64,000 bases of DNA from Gammaproteobacteria bacterium (GCA_017577615.1 PKRE01000002.1:496001-560000); one strand, 5' to 3'; counted from the stretch's first letter, positions 32,429 to 41,843 are shown. Translations and numbers: made by a program. The notes: generated by a model from the letters alone, not told the origin.

Positions 32429-33268
32429 TTGCTTGACACCGCCACGATCGAACCCAGTCGCACGCCGCTCGTCGACATCGGCATCAACCTTGCGCACGAC
32501 AGCTACGACCACGACCGTGCCGAGGTCGTGGCCAGAGCGGTGCAGGTCGGTGTCACGCGGATGCTCATTACCGGCAGCTCTCTACAGAGCACCCAACGTG
32601 CCATTGAGCTCGTGTGCGAGGCACCGGAGCGGTTTCGCTGCACTGCCGGTGTTCATCCTCATCACGCCAGCGAGCTCGACGATGAGCAAAGCGTCGCGCT
32701 CGCTGCTCTGGCGCGACGCCCCGAGGTCGTTGCCGTGGGCGAATGCGGGCTCGACTACTTCCGCAACTACTCGCCGCGCGAAGCGCAGCTGACCGCTTTC
32801 CGTCGCCAGCTCGAGCTCGCCGTCGACATCGGCAAACCTGTCTTCTTCCATCAACGAGACGCGCACGAAGACTTCCTGTCCCTCGTGCGCGAGTATCGCC
32901 CGAGGATCGCGGGCGGAGTCGTACATTGCTTTACTGCTGGCCTCGATGAGGCACGCGCCTACCTCGAGCTGGATCTTTATATCGGGATCACAGGCTGGAT
33001 TTGCGATGAGCGCCGCGGCGAGCACCTCAAGGAAGTCGTCCGACACATTCCGCGCGAGCGTCTGCTCATCGAAACCGATGGGCCATACCTTCTGCCGCGA
33101 GACTTGCATCCAAAGCCGAAGTCTCGCCGCAACGAACCCATGTACCTGCCGCACGTGCTGCGCGCCATCGCGGCAGCACGCGGCGAAGATCCGGAGGAAC
33201 TCGGTGCCGCCACGACGCGTAACGCGCTCGAGCTCTTCTCCTGGGAGTCTGCGGACGTACGAGCATGA
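32429..33268 (+). CDS. tatD: TatD-family metal-dependent DNase
   Basis: 279 residues from a TTG at 32429. The protein matches E. coli TatD: VDIGINLAHDSY, LITGSSLQSTQRAIEL, CTAGVHPHHASE, AVGECGLDYFRN, VFFHQRDAHEDF, VVHCFTAGLDEA, YIGITGWICDERRGEHL, LIETDGPYLLPRDLHPKPKSR. The metal ligands are the glutamate in GECGLD, histidines in FFHQ and HCFT, and aspartate in ETDGPYL. It is a 3'-5' DNA/RNA exonuclease. No ATG is in frame before the conserved DIGINL motif; TTG is the best of the near-cognate choices but lacks a clear ribosome-binding site. Its stop overlaps the next ATG (ATGA). Confidence 0.88.
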   Translation: MLDTATIEPSRTPLVDIGINLAHDSYDHDRAEVVARAVQVGVTRMLITGSSLQSTQRAIELVCEAPERFRCTAGVHPHHASELDDEQSVALAALARRPEVVAVGECGLDYFRNYSPREAQLTAFRRQLELAVDIGKPVFFHQRDAHEDFLSLVREYRPRIAGGVVHCFTAGLDEARAYLELDLYIGITGWICDERRGEHLKEVVRHIPRERLLIETDGPYLLPRDLHPKPKSRRNEPMYLPHVLRAIAAARGEDPEELGAATTRNALELFSWESADVRA

Positions 33269-34677
33269 ACATCGACCAGCTACGAAATTTCGTGGGTCAA
33301 GAATGGGACCGTTCCGTCATCCCCACTCTTTGCGAATACATCCGGATTCCAAACAAATCCGTGCACTTCGATCCGCATTGGGCCGAGCACGGGCACATGG
33401 AGCGCGCGGCGCAGCTGCTCAAGAGCTGGTGTGAGGCGAACGCCATCGAGGGCATGACGGTCGAGATCGCGCGACTGCCCAACCGCACGCCGTTGCTCTT
33501 CATCGAGGTGCCGGGCCAGATCGACGACTGTGTGCTGCTCTATGGGCACATGGACAAGCAGCCGGAATTCACCGGCTGGGATCCCGGCCTTTCACCCTGG
33601 ACGCCCGTGCTCAGGGATGGGCGCTTGTACGGCCGCGGTGGCGCCGACGACGGCTATGCGCTGTTCGGATCGCTCGTGGCGCTGCGCGCACTGGCCGCTC
33701 AGGGCATCCCACATGCACGCTGCGTGATTCTCATCGAAGGCAGCGAAGAAAGCGGCAGCCCGGACCTGCCGGCATACGTCGATGCTTTGGGGTCGCGCAT
33801 CGGTGAACCTTCGCTCGTCGTGTGCCTCGATGCCGAATGCGGCAATTACGATCAGTTCTGGGTCACGAATTCCTTGCGGGGCAATCTGCTGGGCACACTG
33901 CGTGTCGATGTCTTACGGGAAGGCGTTCACTCCGGCATGGCGAGCGGAATCGTTGCCTCGAGCTTCAGAATCCTGCGCACGCTGCTCGATCGTGTCGAAG
34001 ATGCCAGCACGGGCCGGCTGCTCGTGGAAGAGTTGCATGCCTCCATTCCCGACGAGCGGCTCGAGCAAGCTCGTGCGGCTGCACGCGTGCTCGGTGCATC
34101 GGTATACGAAAAGCTGCCATTGGTCACGGGCATGCAGCCAACATCTCACGACCCGGCGCAGCTGCTCATCGATAGCACCTGGGCACCGACATTGTCGGTC
34201 ACGGGTGTGGACGGCATGCCGTCACTCGAGAACGCCGGCAATGTGCTGCGGCCATTCACCGCTGTGAAGCTGTCGTTCCGCCTGCCACCCACGGTCGACG
34301 CCGGCCGTGCCGCGAAAGCCGTCAAAGACGTGCTCGAGCGCGACCCGCCCTATGGCGCGAAAGTTTCTTTCGAGATCACCTCCGCGATGAACGGCTGGAA
34401 CGCACCGCCCACCGAGCCATGGCTTGCGGAGGCAATTCAGAGCGCCTCGTCGCATTTCTTTGGACGCGATGCGATGTACATGGGCGTGGGCGGCACGATT
34501 CCCTTCATGGGCATGCTCAACGAGAAGTTTCCGCGCACGCAGTTTCTGGTCACCGGTGTGCTGGGCCCGCACTCCAACGCGCATGGTCCAAACGAATTCC
34601 TGGACATCGAAACCGGCAAGCGCGTCACCGCGTGCGTCGCAGAAGTGATCGCCGCGCACGCGAAGCGGGGACGCTAA
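33265..34677 (+). CDS. M20-family metallopeptidase (carnosinase-like dipeptidase)
   Basis: 470 residues. Metal and active-site residues are seen in LLYGHMDKQPEF (His), GRGGADDGYALF (bridging Asp), EGSEESGSPDLPAY (Glu pair), DAECGNYD (Asp) and HSNAHGPNEFLDI (His). The insert VDVLREGVHSGMASGIVASSF is the dimerisation domain loop. It is a two-zinc aminopeptidase/dipeptidase. The ATG at 33265 overlaps the tatD stop by 4 bases. It converges on the NERD gene. Confidence 0.9.
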   Translation: MNIDQLRNFVGQEWDRSVIPTLCEYIRIPNKSVHFDPHWAEHGHMERAAQLLKSWCEANAIEGMTVEIARLPNRTPLLFIEVPGQIDDCVLLYGHMDKQPEFTGWDPGLSPWTPVLRDGRLYGRGGADDGYALFGSLVALRALAAQGIPHARCVILIEGSEESGSPDLPAYVDALGSRIGEPSLVVCLDAECGNYDQFWVTNSLRGNLLGTLRVDVLREGVHSGMASGIVASSFRILRTLLDRVEDASTGRLLVEELHASIPDERLEQARAAARVLGASVYEKLPLVTGMQPTSHDPAQLLIDSTWAPTLSVTGVDGMPSLENAGNVLRPFTAVKLSFRLPPTVDAGRAAKAVKDVLERDPPYGAKVSFEITSAMNGWNAPPTEPWLAEAIQSASSHFFGRDAMYMGVGGTIPFMGMLNEKFPRTQFLVTGVLGPHSNAHGPNEFLDIETGKRVTACVAEVIAAHAKRGR

Positions 34678-34680
34678 TTG

Positions 34681-34818
34681 GTGTAGGTGTTGCGGGGCTG
34701 TGCCCAGCGCGCGAAGGCCTTCCCTAATCTTTCGCAAGCCTTCGCCCGCTACAGCCGGGCCGCCATCATCGGAGATACGCGCCAAGTGGCTCGGCCGATG
34801 GCCTGCGGCACCTACGCG
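34681..34818. repeat. Long imperfect inverted repeat between M20 and NERD genes
   Basis: GTGTAGGTGTTGCGGGG at 34681-34697 pairs imperfectly with CTGCGGCACCTAC at 34803-34815. The right arm contains the stop codon of the NERD gene. It is less regularly 7-bp-periodic than the other copies, so membership of that family is tentative. Confidence 0.4.
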
Positions 34819-35399
34819 GCCAGCGGATTCGGTTCGGCGTTCTTCTTCACGTTCGCCCACACTTCAGCAAACGCCGCCGTGATATTGCCGCGAACTCGAT
34901 CGACGGGAGGAAACTCGCTCGTCAGCTCGTCGATCCGCAGCACGTGCCGTGGTTTGCCCTTCGGAAACTCACTCTTCTGCGTGAAGATGATGCGACCTTC
35001 GACAGGCACATCGTCAGTCAGCAGGCGCACGGCCGCCATGCGATCGTAGAGCGTGTGTTGAGGATTCGGGAATGTGTAGCGATGCTTCTTCCCGATGACG
35101 GTCCATTCGATCATCTGATCACCGCCGAAGATCGCGCCGGGCATGTCGAGCAAATCGGCCACCAGCAATCCGCGTTGCGTCAGCAACAGATAATGAACGT
35201 GGATGTATCCGTCGTTACCGTTCGGAATCAGCACGTTCTTCAACATCTCGTAGGCGACGCTGGCGAGCGTCGTCTCCGTCTCCTTGCGCTCGCGGTAGCG
35301 GCGCACGAGAACGTAGCCCCACGCACCCAGCGCGGCAATTGCGACCCCTCCGACAACCGGATACGACCACGCGGGGATCTCGACTGGCATGTTGCTCAT
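34812..35399 (-). CDS. Membrane-anchored NERD-domain protein
   Basis: 195 residues from ATG at 35399. One N-terminal membrane helix (YPVVGGVAIAALGAWGYVLV) followed by RRYRER, so the domain is cytoplasmic. The rest is a nuclease-related NERD domain: YEMLKNVLIPNGNDGYIHVHYLLL, TQRGLLVADLLDMPGAI, TFPNPQHTLYDRMAAVRLL. NERD domains resemble the restriction-endonuclease fold; residues of a nuclease core (D/E-x-K) are incomplete here. An AGGTGG site lies about 11 bases before the ATG. Function unknown. Confidence 0.75.
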   Translation of the reverse strand: MSNMPVEIPAWSYPVVGGVAIAALGAWGYVLVRRYRERKETETTLASVAYEMLKNVLIPNGNDGYIHVHYLLLTQRGLLVADLLDMPGAIFGGDQMIEWTVIGKKHRYTFPNPQHTLYDRMAAVRLLTDDVPVEGRIIFTQKSEFPKGKPRHVLRIDELTSEFPPVDRVRGNITAAFAEVWANVKKNAEPNPLAA

Positions 35400-35422
35400 G
35401 CTCAATAAATCCACCTGTTCGC

Positions 35423-36730
35423 CTAGGCGCTCGCCTGCAACTCCGCACGGAGCGCATCGAGCGAAGCATCCAGCTCCTTCTCCTGACGCGGCCGTGCCAG
35501 CAATTCGGCAAGTGCCGGCGGCAACGGGACCTCGCGACCTGCCTGTGCCTCGACGATATCGTTGAACTTCGCAGGATGCGCGGTCGAGACGATCACCCAG
35601 TGCCCTTTCGCGCCGCGTGCGAGCAGACGCCGAAATACTTTCGCTGCCGTGGCCGTGTGCGGGCACCAGAGTTGACCGAGTTCGTGTGCATCGCGCCGAA
35701 TCGTAGCGCGAATCTCGATATCGTCGACGCTCGAGGCGCTGATCTGCGTTTGCAGCTCTTCGAACTGCGGATGCAAGGACCGCAGTCGCTCCATGTTGCT
35801 CGGATTGCCCACATCCATCGCAGAAGCAAGCGTCGCCACACTCGGCCTCGGGTTCCATGCACCCGTGCGCAAGAAGTCGCAGATCGTCTGGTTCGCATTG
35901 GTGGCCAGCACGATCTCGCCGATCGGCAAGCCGATGTGACGCGCCCAGATGCACGCCAACGCGTTACCGAGATTGCCGGTCGGGATGATGAAGTTAGGCC
36001 GACGCCCCGTCGCGCGCCAGAGCTCGAGCCCGGCTCGCGCGTAGTACACCATCTGCGGCAAGAGCCGTCCGACGTTGATGCTGTTGGCGGAGGAAAGCTG
36101 ATGCGACTCGGCAAGCGAGGGATCCAGGAACGCCTCTTTGACCATGCGCTGGCAATCATCGAACGTGCCGCGCACGGCGAACGTGCGCACGTTGCCGCCC
36201 CAACAGGCAAGCTGATGCGCTTGACGTTGCGAGACGAGACCCTTCGGGTAGAGCACCACCACCTCGACCCAAGGCCGGTTGTGAAACGCCGCTGCGACGG
36301 CCGCACCCGTATCGCCTGAGGTTGCCACGAGGATCGTCAGCTTGCGATCTGCGTCACGACGAATTCGCTCGAGGCTGGCAGCCAGGAACCGCGCGCCGAA
36401 ATCTTTGAATGCCGATGTCGGCCCGTGAAACAGCTCGAGGACGCTGGCCGGCGCAGGCGCTCGCTCGAGCGGCACGAGAGGCGCCGGGAACGTGAACGCC
36501 TCGCGACAGATCTCCGCCAACGTCTCGGCCAACGGATCGCCCTCTGCAAACGGTGCGAGCAGATGCGCACCGATCTCTGGTAGCTCACTCAGCCCCTCAA
36601 AATCGTGGGCCATGAAGCGCGGAAACTCTTCGGGTATGTACAGCCCACCGTCCGGCGCAATGCCGTGCGCGATCGCCTCGCTCAGGGAGACACGGTGGGT
36701 CGAATCACGAGTGCTGATGTAGTACTGCAT
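35423..36730 (-). CDS. thrC: Threonine synthase
   Basis: 435 residues. The PLP lysine is in FHGPTSAFKDFGARFL; VATSGDTGAAVAAAF is the phosphate-binding loop, and TSAFKDFG is the threonine-synthase form. N-terminal YYISTRDSTHRVSLSEAIAHG matches ThrC of the gammaproteobacterial type. It converts O-phosphohomoserine to threonine. It is the last gene of thrA-thrB-thrC; 23 bases separate it from thrB. Confidence 0.96.
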   Translation of the reverse strand: MQYYISTRDSTHRVSLSEAIAHGIAPDGGLYIPEEFPRFMAHDFEGLSELPEIGAHLLAPFAEGDPLAETLAEICREAFTFPAPLVPLERAPAPASVLELFHGPTSAFKDFGARFLAASLERIRRDADRKLTILVATSGDTGAAVAAAFHNRPWVEVVVLYPKGLVSQRQAHQLACWGGNVRTFAVRGTFDDCQRMVKEAFLDPSLAESHQLSSANSINVGRLLPQMVYYARAGLELWRATGRRPNFIIPTGNLGNALACIWARHIGLPIGEIVLATNANQTICDFLRTGAWNPRPSVATLASAMDVGNPSNMERLRSLHPQFEELQTQISASSVDDIEIRATIRRDAHELGQLWCPHTATAAKVFRRLLARGAKGHWVIVSTAHPAKFNDIVEAQAGREVPLPPALAELLARPRQEKELDASLDALRAELQASA

Positions 36731-36753
36731 GCCAACGGCCGTAAATGCGCTGT

Positions 36754-37683
36754 TTACTCGACGACGTGCGCACCGATGGGTTCGAGCGTGGAAATCCACG
36801 CATCGCTATCGAGGCCATGGGCTTTGAAGGCAGCGACCATGGCGGCACGGATACGATCTGCATCGGGCGCCTCGCACCAGGCGAAGACGGTCGGACCTGC
36901 ACCAGAGATCGAGCAGCCGAGCGCGCCATTGCCCATCGCACCATCCTTGACGGCCTGGAATCCGGGGATCAGCACCTTGCGTTGCGGCTCGATGATCACG
37001 TCCTCGAGTGACTCGCGGATCAATTGCAGATCGTTCGTGAAGCAACCGGTCAAGAAGCCTGCGAGGTTCGCCGACTGCCAAATGACGTCGGAGAGAGCGA
37101 TCGCAGGCTTCAGTATCTCACGCGCCTGTCGTGTCGGCAGCATCATGTGAGGATGCACGAGCACGCAGCGTATGCCTTCAGGAACCGGAATCTGCTTGAC
37201 GTTCGGGTTGTCGATTCCGACGGTGAGCACGAGCCCGCCGTACAGGGAAGGTGCAATGTTGTCCACGTGCACGGTGCCGCTCGCCACCGCTTCGCCGCGC
37301 ATCGCAAACTTGAGCAGACGCAGCTTGTCCAGCGGGCGCTCGAGCAAAGCGTTCACGGCTACGACTGCCGCCACGGCAGACGCTGCAGAGCCACCGAGTC
37401 CCGAGCCGAGTGGGATGCCCTTCTCGATCTCGAGCTCGACACCGAAATCGAGCTCGAGATCGCGGATCATGCTGAGCACAGCCATCCCCGCCGTATTGCG
37501 TTCCGGCTCCGTCGGCAAGTCCGAACTCACACCTTTGATCGTGGAGATGCACACGCTGCGGTCTGCGGTGCGCCGTGCCGTAACACGGTCGCCGATCGCT
37601 TGGAAGCTGTGGCCGAGCACGTCAAAGCCGACTGCCACATTGCCGACGCTCGCCGGCGCAAAAGCCGTTGCAACTTCACGCAT
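36754..37683 (-). CDS. thrB: Homoserine kinase
   Basis: 309 residues of the GHMP-kinase family. The ATP loop is GIPLGSGLGGSAASAVAAV. The N-terminus AFAPASVGNVAVGFDVLG matches ThrB, and ISGAGPTVFAWCE is the C-terminal GHMP motif. It phosphorylates homoserine. The ATG at 37683 lies 2 bases past the thrA stop. Confidence 0.96.
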   Translation of the reverse strand: MREVATAFAPASVGNVAVGFDVLGHSFQAIGDRVTARRTADRSVCISTIKGVSSDLPTEPERNTAGMAVLSMIRDLELDFGVELEIEKGIPLGSGLGGSAASAVAAVVAVNALLERPLDKLRLLKFAMRGEAVASGTVHVDNIAPSLYGGLVLTVGIDNPNVKQIPVPEGIRCVLVHPHMMLPTRQAREILKPAIALSDVIWQSANLAGFLTGCFTNDLQLIRESLEDVIIEPQRKVLIPGFQAVKDGAMGNGALGCSISGAGPTVFAWCEAPDADRIRAAMVAAFKAHGLDSDAWISTLEPIGAHVVE

Positions 37684-37685
37684 GA

Positions 37686-40160
37686 TCAAAGCTTCGCACC
37701 CAAGTACGCGCACACGCGCAACAGATCCGCGAACACCCCGCCCGCGGTTACTTCCGGGCCGGCCCCTGGCCCTTGCACGATCAAAGGATTTTGGTTGTAG
37801 CGCCGAGTGATGAAGCGCACCACATTGTCCGTCAAGGCGATGTTCGCGAACGTATGCGAGCGTTCGAGCTCGACGAGCCCTACGGAAGCCTTTCCGGTCG
37901 TCGCATCCAGCGAGCCGACATAGCGCAACACTCGATCGCGGCTGCGCGCCGCCGCTAAACGTTCCGCCATCGGCGCGTCGAACTCGTGCAAGCGATCGAG
38001 AAATTCCTCGGCCGAGCACGATGCAAGCGCCTCGGGCACTAGGCCCTCGAGCTGTATGTCGGCGAGCTCCAGCGGCAACCCTATCTCGCGACCCAGGATG
38101 ATCATCTTGCGCGCGAAATCCATGCCCGACAGATCGTCGCGCGGATCGGGCTCGGTATATCCCTTCGCCTTAGCTGCGCGCACCACCTGCGAGAACGGCT
38201 CGGAGCCATCCCACACGTTGAACAAGTACGCGAGCGTGCCCGAAAGAATGCCTTCGATGCGCCAGATCTCGTCGCCCGTCTCTCGAAGATCGCGCAGTGT
38301 CTGGATGATCGGCAAGCCGGCTCCTACCGTTGCCTCGTACAGGTAATGCGCGCCACCCTGCCGCCGCGCCTCGCGCAGACGCATGTACAAATCGAGATCC
38401 GCGCTGTTGGCTTTCTTGTTCGGCGTCACGATGTGGATGCCTCTCGCCAACCACTCCGGATAGCGGGCCGCCACCTCGTCGCTCGAGGAGCAATCGATGA
38501 TGATGGCATGTGGCAGGTGATCGGCATGCACGTGCTGCACGAACCGGTCGAGATCCGCCGCTGTGCTGTCCGAATTGAATGTCTCGCGCCAACGATCGAG
38601 CGTCACCGCAGAATCGGCCAGTAGCATTTTCTTCGATCCCATGATGCCTCTCACTCGCAGATCGAGCTTGAGGTCATGCGACAGACGCTCGACCTGCGAC
38701 GCGAGCTGATCGAGCAACACGCTGCCGACGACACCGGGGCCGATGAGACCGATCGAGACCGTGTGGGGCGACAGATAAAAGCTCGAGTGCACCGCGCGTA
38801 GCGCACGCGCTGTCTGCTTGCTGTCGATCACCACCGAGATGTTGCGCTCGGAGGCTCCCTGCGCGATGGCACGGACGCTCACTGCCGCCGCGCCGAGCGA
38901 GCCGAACACTTTGGCGGCGACGCCGTGCGCGCCCGCCATGCCGTCGCCCACCACCGCCAGGATGCTGCAGTCCCTGTCGACATCGACACTCTGAATCTGG
39001 CCTTCGCGCAGCTCACGATCGAACGCTTGGCGCACGACGGTCTCGGCACGATCGGCTTCGTCCGCAGGGATCGCGAAGCAGATCGAATGCTCCGAGCTGC
39101 CCTGGGAGATCAGGATGACGGAGATACCGTGATCGCGCAGCGCCCCGAACAATCGATGCGCAGTGCCCGGCACGCCTATCATCCCGGCGCCCTCGAGGTT
39201 CACGAGCGCAACGCGGTCGATCGACGTGATGCCCTTCACCATGAGCTGCGAGGCGGACTTCTCGCAAATGAGCGTGCCCGGCTTCTCGGGTGCAAACGTG
39301 TTGCGGATCCGGATCGGGATGCCCTTCGCGACGGCCGGCGCCATCGTCTGCGGATGGATGACCTTCGCTCCGAAGTAGGCGAGCTCCATGGCTTCGCTGT
39401 AGGACAGCGAGTCGATCACCTTCGCATCGGGCACGAGCCGCGGATCGGCGCTCAGGACACCGTCGACGTCCGTCCAGATGTGGATCTCCGCAGCATCGAG
39501 CAGCGAGGCGAAGATCGAGGCGGAAAAATCGCTGCCGTTGCGGCCCAGGGTGGTCTGCAGCCCCTTCGTATCGCGTGCGATGAACCCAGTGATGACGAGC
39601 GTCGCAGGCTCGTCCGCAATCAGGCGCGCTGCATTGGCACGCGAGACATCCCACTGAACGACAGGACCGAGCGGCCCCCATTCGACACAAAGAATCTCGC
39701 GCGCATCCACCCAACGTACTGCACCCGGTCGGCGAGCACGCAGGCGCAGATATTCGGCAAACAGCCTCGTAGACCAAATCTCGCCGTAGCCTGCAACGAG
39801 ATCGCGCACCGCCCGCGAAGCGGTGCGAATGAGCTGCACGGTCTGGAGAATGCTGAGTATGTCGCGACAGTCCTGCGCGAAACGCACCAGATAATCAGCG
39901 CGTGATTCTTCGCTGAGCAATGCCTGCGCAAGCGCGCCGTGTCGTGCTTGAAGCTCCTCGAGACGCGTCGCGAGGGAGTCTTCCTGTCGTTCCGCTGCGT
40001 TCACCAGATTCAGCAGCGCATCGGTCACGCCGCGGCATGCGGACAGCACGACCCCGAGCTTCGGGTGTGGATCGGCCTCGAGGATGTGTGCGACCCGCTC
40101 CATGCATGTCGCATCTGCCACACTCGATCCGCCGAACTTATGAACGCGCCATCGTTCCAC
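37686..40160 (-). CDS. thrA: Bifunctional aspartate kinase / homoserine dehydrogenase
   Basis: 824 residues, the ThrA/MetL fusion length. Kinase part: HKFGGSSVADATCM, GRNGSDFSASIFASLL, WTDVDGVLSADPR; then two ACT domains (GAGMIGVPGTAHRLFGALRD, VSVRAIAQGASERNISVVID); then the dehydrogenase with SIGLIGPGVVGSVLLDQL, VTPNKKAN and YEATVGAGLPIIQTLRDL. It catalyses steps 1 and 3 from aspartate to threonine. The start is GTG at 40160 behind AAGAAG. No Thr/Ile-rich leader peptide is visible, so E. coli-style attenuation is not supported. Confidence 0.97.
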   Translation of the reverse strand: MERWRVHKFGGSSVADATCMERVAHILEADPHPKLGVVLSACRGVTDALLNLVNAAERQEDSLATRLEELQARHGALAQALLSEESRADYLVRFAQDCRDILSILQTVQLIRTASRAVRDLVAGYGEIWSTRLFAEYLRLRARRPGAVRWVDAREILCVEWGPLGPVVQWDVSRANAARLIADEPATLVITGFIARDTKGLQTTLGRNGSDFSASIFASLLDAAEIHIWTDVDGVLSADPRLVPDAKVIDSLSYSEAMELAYFGAKVIHPQTMAPAVAKGIPIRIRNTFAPEKPGTLICEKSASQLMVKGITSIDRVALVNLEGAGMIGVPGTAHRLFGALRDHGISVILISQGSSEHSICFAIPADEADRAETVVRQAFDRELREGQIQSVDVDRDCSILAVVGDGMAGAHGVAAKVFGSLGAAAVSVRAIAQGASERNISVVIDSKQTARALRAVHSSFYLSPHTVSIGLIGPGVVGSVLLDQLASQVERLSHDLKLDLRVRGIMGSKKMLLADSAVTLDRWRETFNSDSTAADLDRFVQHVHADHLPHAIIIDCSSSDEVAARYPEWLARGIHIVTPNKKANSADLDLYMRLREARRQGGAHYLYEATVGAGLPIIQTLRDLRETGDEIWRIEGILSGTLAYLFNVWDGSEPFSQVVRAAKAKGYTEPDPRDDLSGMDFARKMIILGREIGLPLELADIQLEGLVPEALASCSAEEFLDRLHEFDAPMAERLAAARSRDRVLRYVGSLDATTGKASVGLVELERSHTFANIALTDNVVRFITRRYNQNPLIVQGPGAGPEVTAGGVFADLLRVCAYLGAKL

Positions 40161-40482
40161 TGATCGATACTCTTCTTACTTCTCGTCAACCAATCTCACT
40201 GCTCCGATCTGCGTGCCGCTGCCAGCGTCTGCCGCTCGCCGCAACCGCGTTGCTGTCGCAGCCGCGCAAGCGCGACGCTCGTGCATGGCCAAGAGCACGA
40301 GCGGATCACACGGAAGGCGGAACGGCTCCGTAAAGTGCGCGAGGACGTCGGGAGGGCGACACTCTACTGGCACGAACGAAAGGCGGCAAGCTCGGCGCTC
40401 AGCCGCAACCGGCCAGCGTGGAATCGCGCACAGGCAACCTTCTGCCGCGACGCGCTGCCCCCTGAACGCTCAGGCGTCGTCC
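40161..40482. other. 322-bp intergenic region upstream of thrA
   Basis: No gene is supported. It holds the thrABC promoter candidate at 40361-40389. A short minus-strand frame (40176-40373) has no ribosome-binding site, family resemblance or Thr/Ile run. The rest is GC-rich without clear repeats. Confidence 0.5.
40361..40389 (-). promoter_or_regulatory. Candidate sigma-70 promoter for thrABC
   Basis: On the minus strand TTGCCG and TAGAGT are separated by exactly 17 bases. The predicted start point is about 190 nt upstream of the GTG of thrA. Confidence 0.5.
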
Positions 40483-41802
40483 CTATGAAGAGCTCGGGGC
40501 CGCCCTGTGCCCAAATGCAATCAATGAGCCGGGCTCTTGCTCGCCCGCCGCGACGGGCGGCAGTCCTGGACGTGGCAAGCACAGTGTCTCACCCGCATCG
40601 GTCTCTGCGCTTTGCGCCAACGCGTTCAGGTACTGCACCCGGGCAGGGCCCACTTGGATGAGATCGCGATGGCGGAGCCTGCGACGAGTGATGCGGCGGG
40701 CATTGACGAGCACGCCGTTCGTGCTTCCCAAGTCAATCAGCAAGTCTTGCGCGCCGTCACGCACGATCAGGGCGTGATAGCGGCTGACGAACACCGAGTC
40801 GATGCGCACGTCGGCGTCCTCGCCTCGGCCTATGATCATGCGTTTTCCAGTGAGCGGCACCTCACGATCGGGCATGCCTTGCATGGAGACGACCAGCCTC
40901 CCGAGAGACGGGCGGGCCCGCGGCTGCGCCACGTCGACGGCTGTCGCTGCTGCACTTGTAGGCAACTGCCAGCCGAGCCGCTCGATTGCCTCATCGAGCG
41001 CCCGTGCGCCAATGCGGTCCTCGCCCGCGACCACCGCGCAGGCCAGCGCGCGCTCGCAAAGCGCATTGATTCGTGCAGGGATGCCGCGCGTGCAGGCATG
41101 TATCCGCTGCATCAATGTGTGCGGGATGAGCCGATCCGGGTCGGAGGCACCAGCCGCGCGCATCCTGTGGGCGATATAGGCCGCCGTCTGATCTTCTGAG
41201 AACGGGGTCAGCACGAACCGTTCGATTCCCCCGGCAAACACCTCGCTCATTCGCGGCGAAGTCAGCACCAGATCCAGCGCCGGCTGCCCCAGCAGGAGCA
41301 CCTTCAAAACACTCTGCCCTTCACTTTCGAGCGCGGTCAGCGCACGCAGCTCCTCGAGCACCGATGGATGCATGCTCTGCGGGTTCTCCACGATCAGGGC
41401 GCACACGCGTCCGACCGCGGCTTGGTGCGTGAGAAAGCGCTCGAGCAAACGGCGACGATCGGTCCTGTCGTGATCGTCGAGCGTAATGCCGAACTGATGT
41501 AGGACATCCAACAAGAAATCGCGAGGCGTGTGCTGCTCCCGCTGAACCGCGGCAATGACCAAGCGTGGGTCGATCTGACGCAGCAAGCGGCCAATCAAAT
41601 AGCTCTTCCCGCACCCGTGCTCTGCGATCACCACTGCTGCACGCGCACTGGCCCACAGTGCACGTCCCATGAACTCCAAAGCACGCAGATGCTGTTCGCT
41701 AGGAAAGAAGAAGGCGTCGTCGTTGGTATCGGCGAAGGGAGCTGGTGCCAGCTTCAGCGGGTGCTGTCCCTCATTCGCAGAACCCGCTTGTGATTCGTTC
41801 AT
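40483..41802 (-). CDS. ExeA/GspA-like AAA ATPase fused to a C-terminal FHA domain
   Basis: 439 residues. Residues 25-285 are an AAA ATPase of the ExeA/PEP-CTERM-secretion type: FFFPSEQHLRALEFMGRAL, Walker A AEHGCGKS (60-67), LLLGQPALDLVL and the sensor region GIPARINALCERALACAV. The Walker B position reads ALIVENPQSM instead of LLIDEAQNL, so both acidic catalytic residues are changed (Asp to Glu, Glu to Asn). Residues 305-390 are an FHA phosphothreonine-binding domain: MIIGRGEDADVRID, SRYHALIVRDG, IDLGSTNGVLVNARR. The C-tail is Pro/Ser-rich. No secretion genes are adjacent. It may sense a phosphorylated partner, coupling to pili or exopolysaccharide export. Confidence 0.88.
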   Translation of the reverse strand: MNESQAGSANEGQHPLKLAPAPFADTNDDAFFFPSEQHLRALEFMGRALWASARAAVVIAEHGCGKSYLIGRLLRQIDPRLVIAAVQREQHTPRDFLLDVLHQFGITLDDHDRTDRRRLLERFLTHQAAVGRVCALIVENPQSMHPSVLEELRALTALESEGQSVLKVLLLGQPALDLVLTSPRMSEVFAGGIERFVLTPFSEDQTAAYIAHRMRAAGASDPDRLIPHTLMQRIHACTRGIPARINALCERALACAVVAGEDRIGARALDEAIERLGWQLPTSAAATAVDVAQPRARPSLGRLVVSMQGMPDREVPLTGKRMIIGRGEDADVRIDSVFVSRYHALIVRDGAQDLLIDLGSTNGVLVNARRITRRRLRHRDLIQVGPARVQYLNALAQSAETDAGETLCLPRPGLPPVAAGEQEPGSLIAFGHRAAPSSS

Positions 41803-41837
41803 GCCAATCTAGATGCAATAAGCCCGTTAACTAATTG

Positions 41838-41843
41838 ATTATA
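41838..41843 (-). promoter_or_regulatory. -10 box (TATAAT) for the ExeA-FHA gene
   Basis: A consensus TATAAT on the minus strand 36 bases before the ATG at 41802, within an AT-rich patch. The -35 is weak. Confidence 0.5.

Noticed and set aside
40176..40373. A short frame before thrA as a threonine leader peptide
   Set aside because: Few Thr and no Ile cluster, no ribosome-binding site and no terminator/antiterminator pair.
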